Shown here: piece by piece, positions 61,861-64,000 of the stretch | How positions within the stretch are numbered: the stretch's first letter is position 1 | Layout of the letters: the number at the start of each line of letters is the position of its first letter | From: Sphingobacteriales bacterium | GTDB taxonomy: Bacteria > Bacteroidota > Bacteroidia > Chitinophagales > UBA2359 | Assembly: GCA_016718845.1 (NCBI GenBank) | Contig: JADKCK010000009.1 | Coordinates: 124,001 to 188,000, forward strand | DNA length: 64,000 nt | Reading direction: 5' to 3' | Position numbers and translations under genes: made by a program | The notes under the pieces: generated by a model | Told to the model about the DNA's origin: nothing | Databases searched by the model: none | What the model saw: only the letters and a program-made list of their open reading frames with translations

Positions 61861-62851
61861 ATGAGATACAAAAATCTATTTCGTTTTATTATACCCATTG
61901 TAATAGTGCTGGCGGGCAGCGCCTTGTATAAAGCCAATGCGTGGGGATTTTGGGCGCATCAGCGCATCAACCGTTTGGCAGTGTTTTCGTTGCCACCCGA
62001 AATGATTGTTTTTTACAAAAAAAACCTCGAGTATATCACCGAACACGCCGTTGACCCCGACAAACGACGCTATGCCGTTGCCGAAGAAGCACCCCGACAC
62101 TTTATTGACCTTGACCACTACGTACACGAGCGCCCCTACGATATACTGCCCCATAAATGGGAAGATGCCGTTGCCGAACGAACCGAAGACACCCTAAATG
62201 CTTACGGCATTGTGCCTTGGCATACCCAAAAGGTATTGTGGCAACTAACAAAAGCCTTTGAAGAGCGAGACCAATACAAAATACTGCATTACTCGGCAGA
62301 CCTTGGACATTATGTAGGCGACGGACACGTGCCACTGCACACCAGCGAAAACTACAACGGACAAATGACCAACCAAAAAGGCATACACGGTTTCTGGGAA
62401 TCGAGGGTGCCAGAGCTGTTTGGCGATAATTACGATTTTTGGGTAGGCAAAGCTCAATACATAGACAACACCCGCGAATATGTGTGGAAATACATTCTAG
62501 AATAGCCACGAAGCCCTCGACTCGGTGCTAATTTTTGAGCGCGAACTAAACAAACTAACCCCATCTGACCAAAAATACTGCTACGAAAACAGAGGCGCCC
62601 AAAACATGCAAGTATACTGCGAAGATTATGCCCACGAGTACTCGGATATGCTAAACGGCATGCAAGAGCGCCGTATGCGAGCCGCCATAATTGCCACCGC
62701 TAGTTTGTGGTATACCTGCTGGGTAAACGCCGGACAACCCGACCTAAACACCGTAAAAGATGTACCACCTACCCCCGAAGAACTAGAAGAACAAAAACAA
62801 CTAGAAGCTAAGTATCAAGAAGGAAAAATAAAAGGTAAATCGTGTCAGTAG
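61861..62851 (+). pseudogene. zinc-dependent phospholipase C family protein, frameshifted
   Basis: The first frame (61861-62505, 214 residues) has a signal peptide ending near NAWGFWAHQRINR and the zinc ligands of the S1/P1-phospholipase C fold: WAHQRINRLAVF, RHFIDLDHYV, ILHYSADLGHYVGDGHVPLH and HGFWESRVPELF. It ends YVWKYILE at 62505. A second frame continues NSHEALDSVLIFERELNKL to 62851. A one-base indel near 62500 separates them. The joined product of about 325 residues is family-sized. Substrate (phospholipid or nucleic acid) unknown. Confidence 0.8.
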
Positions 62852-63059
62852 TTTAGATAATATACCTATAAGTATAAAACGAACAACACCATTATTAAGG
62901 TATTGTTTAGCTTTTATACCCGATTTAGATATTTGAATTTCTGTGTCCAACAAGGTGGCAATACCAATATCAAAAGAAACGATTTTTTCTTGAAGACTAA
63001 ACTCATTTTTCCATTCAATATTTTTAGAATTTCGAGTTCAATGTTGCTATTTTCTTTAA
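62852..63059. other. gene-free stretch beyond the phospholipase-like gene
   Basis: On the minus strand about 62870-63030 a frame without start reads EWKNEFSLQEKIVSFDIGIATLLDTEIQISKSG in two parts; I do not recognise it. No intact gene. Confidence 0.2.
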
Positions 63060-63480
63060 AATAATCTTTTATAAACTTAAAAAACAACCCCTGATTAACA
63101 TGTTAAAGCATTTTTTTAAAGGCAAAGCACTTAAAACCAAACCTTTACTTATGCCATCAAAATACCATCAGCAATAGGGTAATAGGTTTATTTTTCTGTA
63201 TTTTGGCAAAATAAAAACTGACCAATATCAGGTGCTATATCATAAACAGTATTGTTTTTTTAAATTAACGAGTAGTTTAATAATTTCGCATACCAAAGTT
63301 GCACTCTTGGATAACAATGAGCGATTTTCAAGCTGCCAATTTGCATTGAATATCCAGGTATAGCTCCTTTAAACAGCGGTTATTTTGCCAATACCACACT
63401 GTGCAATCTAAACCATAATAAGCAAACCAATAAATAAATTTCAGTTCTGAATTTTCCATAAAAAATATAAATACTAAAAC
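63060..63480 (-). pseudogene. decayed Porin_10 C-terminal fragment, relic 1
   Basis: Minus-strand words APDIGQF, QNTEK, TYYPIADGILMA and VNQGLF can be read across several stops and frameshifts. They match the neighbouring relic at 63615-64000. The gene is long dead. AT content is very high here. Confidence 0.5.
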
Positions 63481-63614
63481 ATTTAACTATGATTATTCTG
63501 TAAAAATATTATTTTTAAAATAATTTAATAATATTTTTTTATTATTTGTTTTTTTAATGTGTTTTTAAGATAAAAAATACTAACTTGTAATTTTCCCAAT
63601 CTTTTACAATAACC

Positions 63615-64000
63615 TCAATCATAAAACATCCACGACACACCAAAGTAAAAAGCCCTATCTTGAGCAGGATGTTGGTATGCAAATATATTTGCTTAAACAA
63701 GCCCTGATTAACTCCTGTGGCAAACAGGCGCTCTTTGCCGTCAAAAATACATCGGCAATGGGGTAATAGGTTTGTTTTTCGGTGTTTTGTACAAAAAACT
63801 GACCAATAGCAGGCAAATAGCCCGGTGCGTAATAATTACCATTAGCCCATGCCTTGCAATTTGGTAGCCCTTTAAAAACTTGGGTTGTAGTAAGTAGCGT
63901 TTAGTTGTAGGCTATTGGTTTTTTTAAAGTTTGGGTTGTTCCATTGGTAATGGTTCGAGAAATAAAAATTGGTGAGGTAATCGGGTGTTAAACTTTGCAA
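63615..64000 (-). pseudogene. decayed Porin_10 (putative porin) C-terminal region, relic 2, cut by window end
   Basis: Minus strand, in pieces separated by frameshifts: LTPDYLTNFYFSNHYQWNN, LQLNATYYNPSF (stop), NGNYYAPGYLPAIGQFFVQN, TYYPIADVFLTAK, GVNQGLFKQIYLHTNILL and the terminal DRAFYFGVSWMFYD with stop at 63615-63617. This order is the C-terminal signature of the Bacteroidota putative porin family. At least three frame changes are needed. Confidence 0.65.

Overview
The window reads as a chromosomal contig of a Bacteroidota bacterium. Evidence: type IX secretion C-terminal domains of type A (8633-10867) and type B (36094-37977), a Bacteroidota-type LptD, a DUF349 protein, a BatA-like VWA protein, a phosphatidylserine decarboxylase/CdsA pair, AT-rich intergenic DNA, and repeated TAnnTTTG promoter elements (clearest at 10954-10984). 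Order or family cannot be fixed from sequence alone; the style fits the Saprospiria/Chitinophagia part of the phylum.

Layout. (1) 1-4650: a minus-strand RiPP locus of the grasp-with-spasm type: a GG-leader precursor peptide, a DUF6624 secreted protein, ATP-grasp maturase GwsG (interrupted by an amber codon), a small overlapping ORF, and SPASM maturase GwsS running off the left edge. A duplicated promoter/leader block and a second DUF6624 paralogue lie upstream. (2) 4.7-15.2 kb: housekeeping and exported genes: DUF4846 lipoprotein, spermidine-synthase-like protein, TrmB, alpha/beta hydrolase, a FG-GAP/T9SS protein, a UPF0175/DUF3368 toxin-antitoxin pair, ribosomal protein S1 and RimO. (3) 15.2-21.3 kb: four head-to-tail copies of an AAA-ATPase-like/PD-(D/E)XK gene; only the third is intact and the copies are mosaics of each other. 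(4) 21.4-48.9 kb: cell envelope and core genes: amidase, LptD, fatty acid hydroxylase, PQQ sugar dehydrogenase, DUF349, TPR and DinB proteins, a LAS-type peptidase candidate, gliding-type PKD protein, BatA, two glycosyltransferases around an unusual sigma-factor fusion, an AlbA_2 protein with Imm32, a mannosyltransferase, a frameshifted lone paaB and an outer membrane protein. (5) 49.1-54.8 kb: a co-oriented series of unrelated small genes, each followed by a similar imperfect palindrome. It looks like an integron-style gene cassette array without an integrase in view. (6) 54.9-64 kb: psd, cdsA, DUF2007, two CPBP proteases, LVIVD lipoprotein, a methyltransferase, a frameshifted zinc-dependent phospholipase C-like gene, two copies of a MITE-like repeat, and two decayed Porin_10 fragments at the right edge.

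The strongest candidates for something new are the cassette-like array (49.1-54.8 kb), the RiPP locus with its duplicated control region and amber-interrupted maturase, the mosaic nuclease array, and the fusion of a carboxypeptidase-regulatory-like domain to an ECF sigma factor. Several genes carry small indels (about 4211-4218, 15.5 kb, 16.3 kb, 17.5 kb, 48.06 kb, 62.5 kb), so some broken genes could be sequence errors. No rRNA, tRNA or CRISPR array was recognised.
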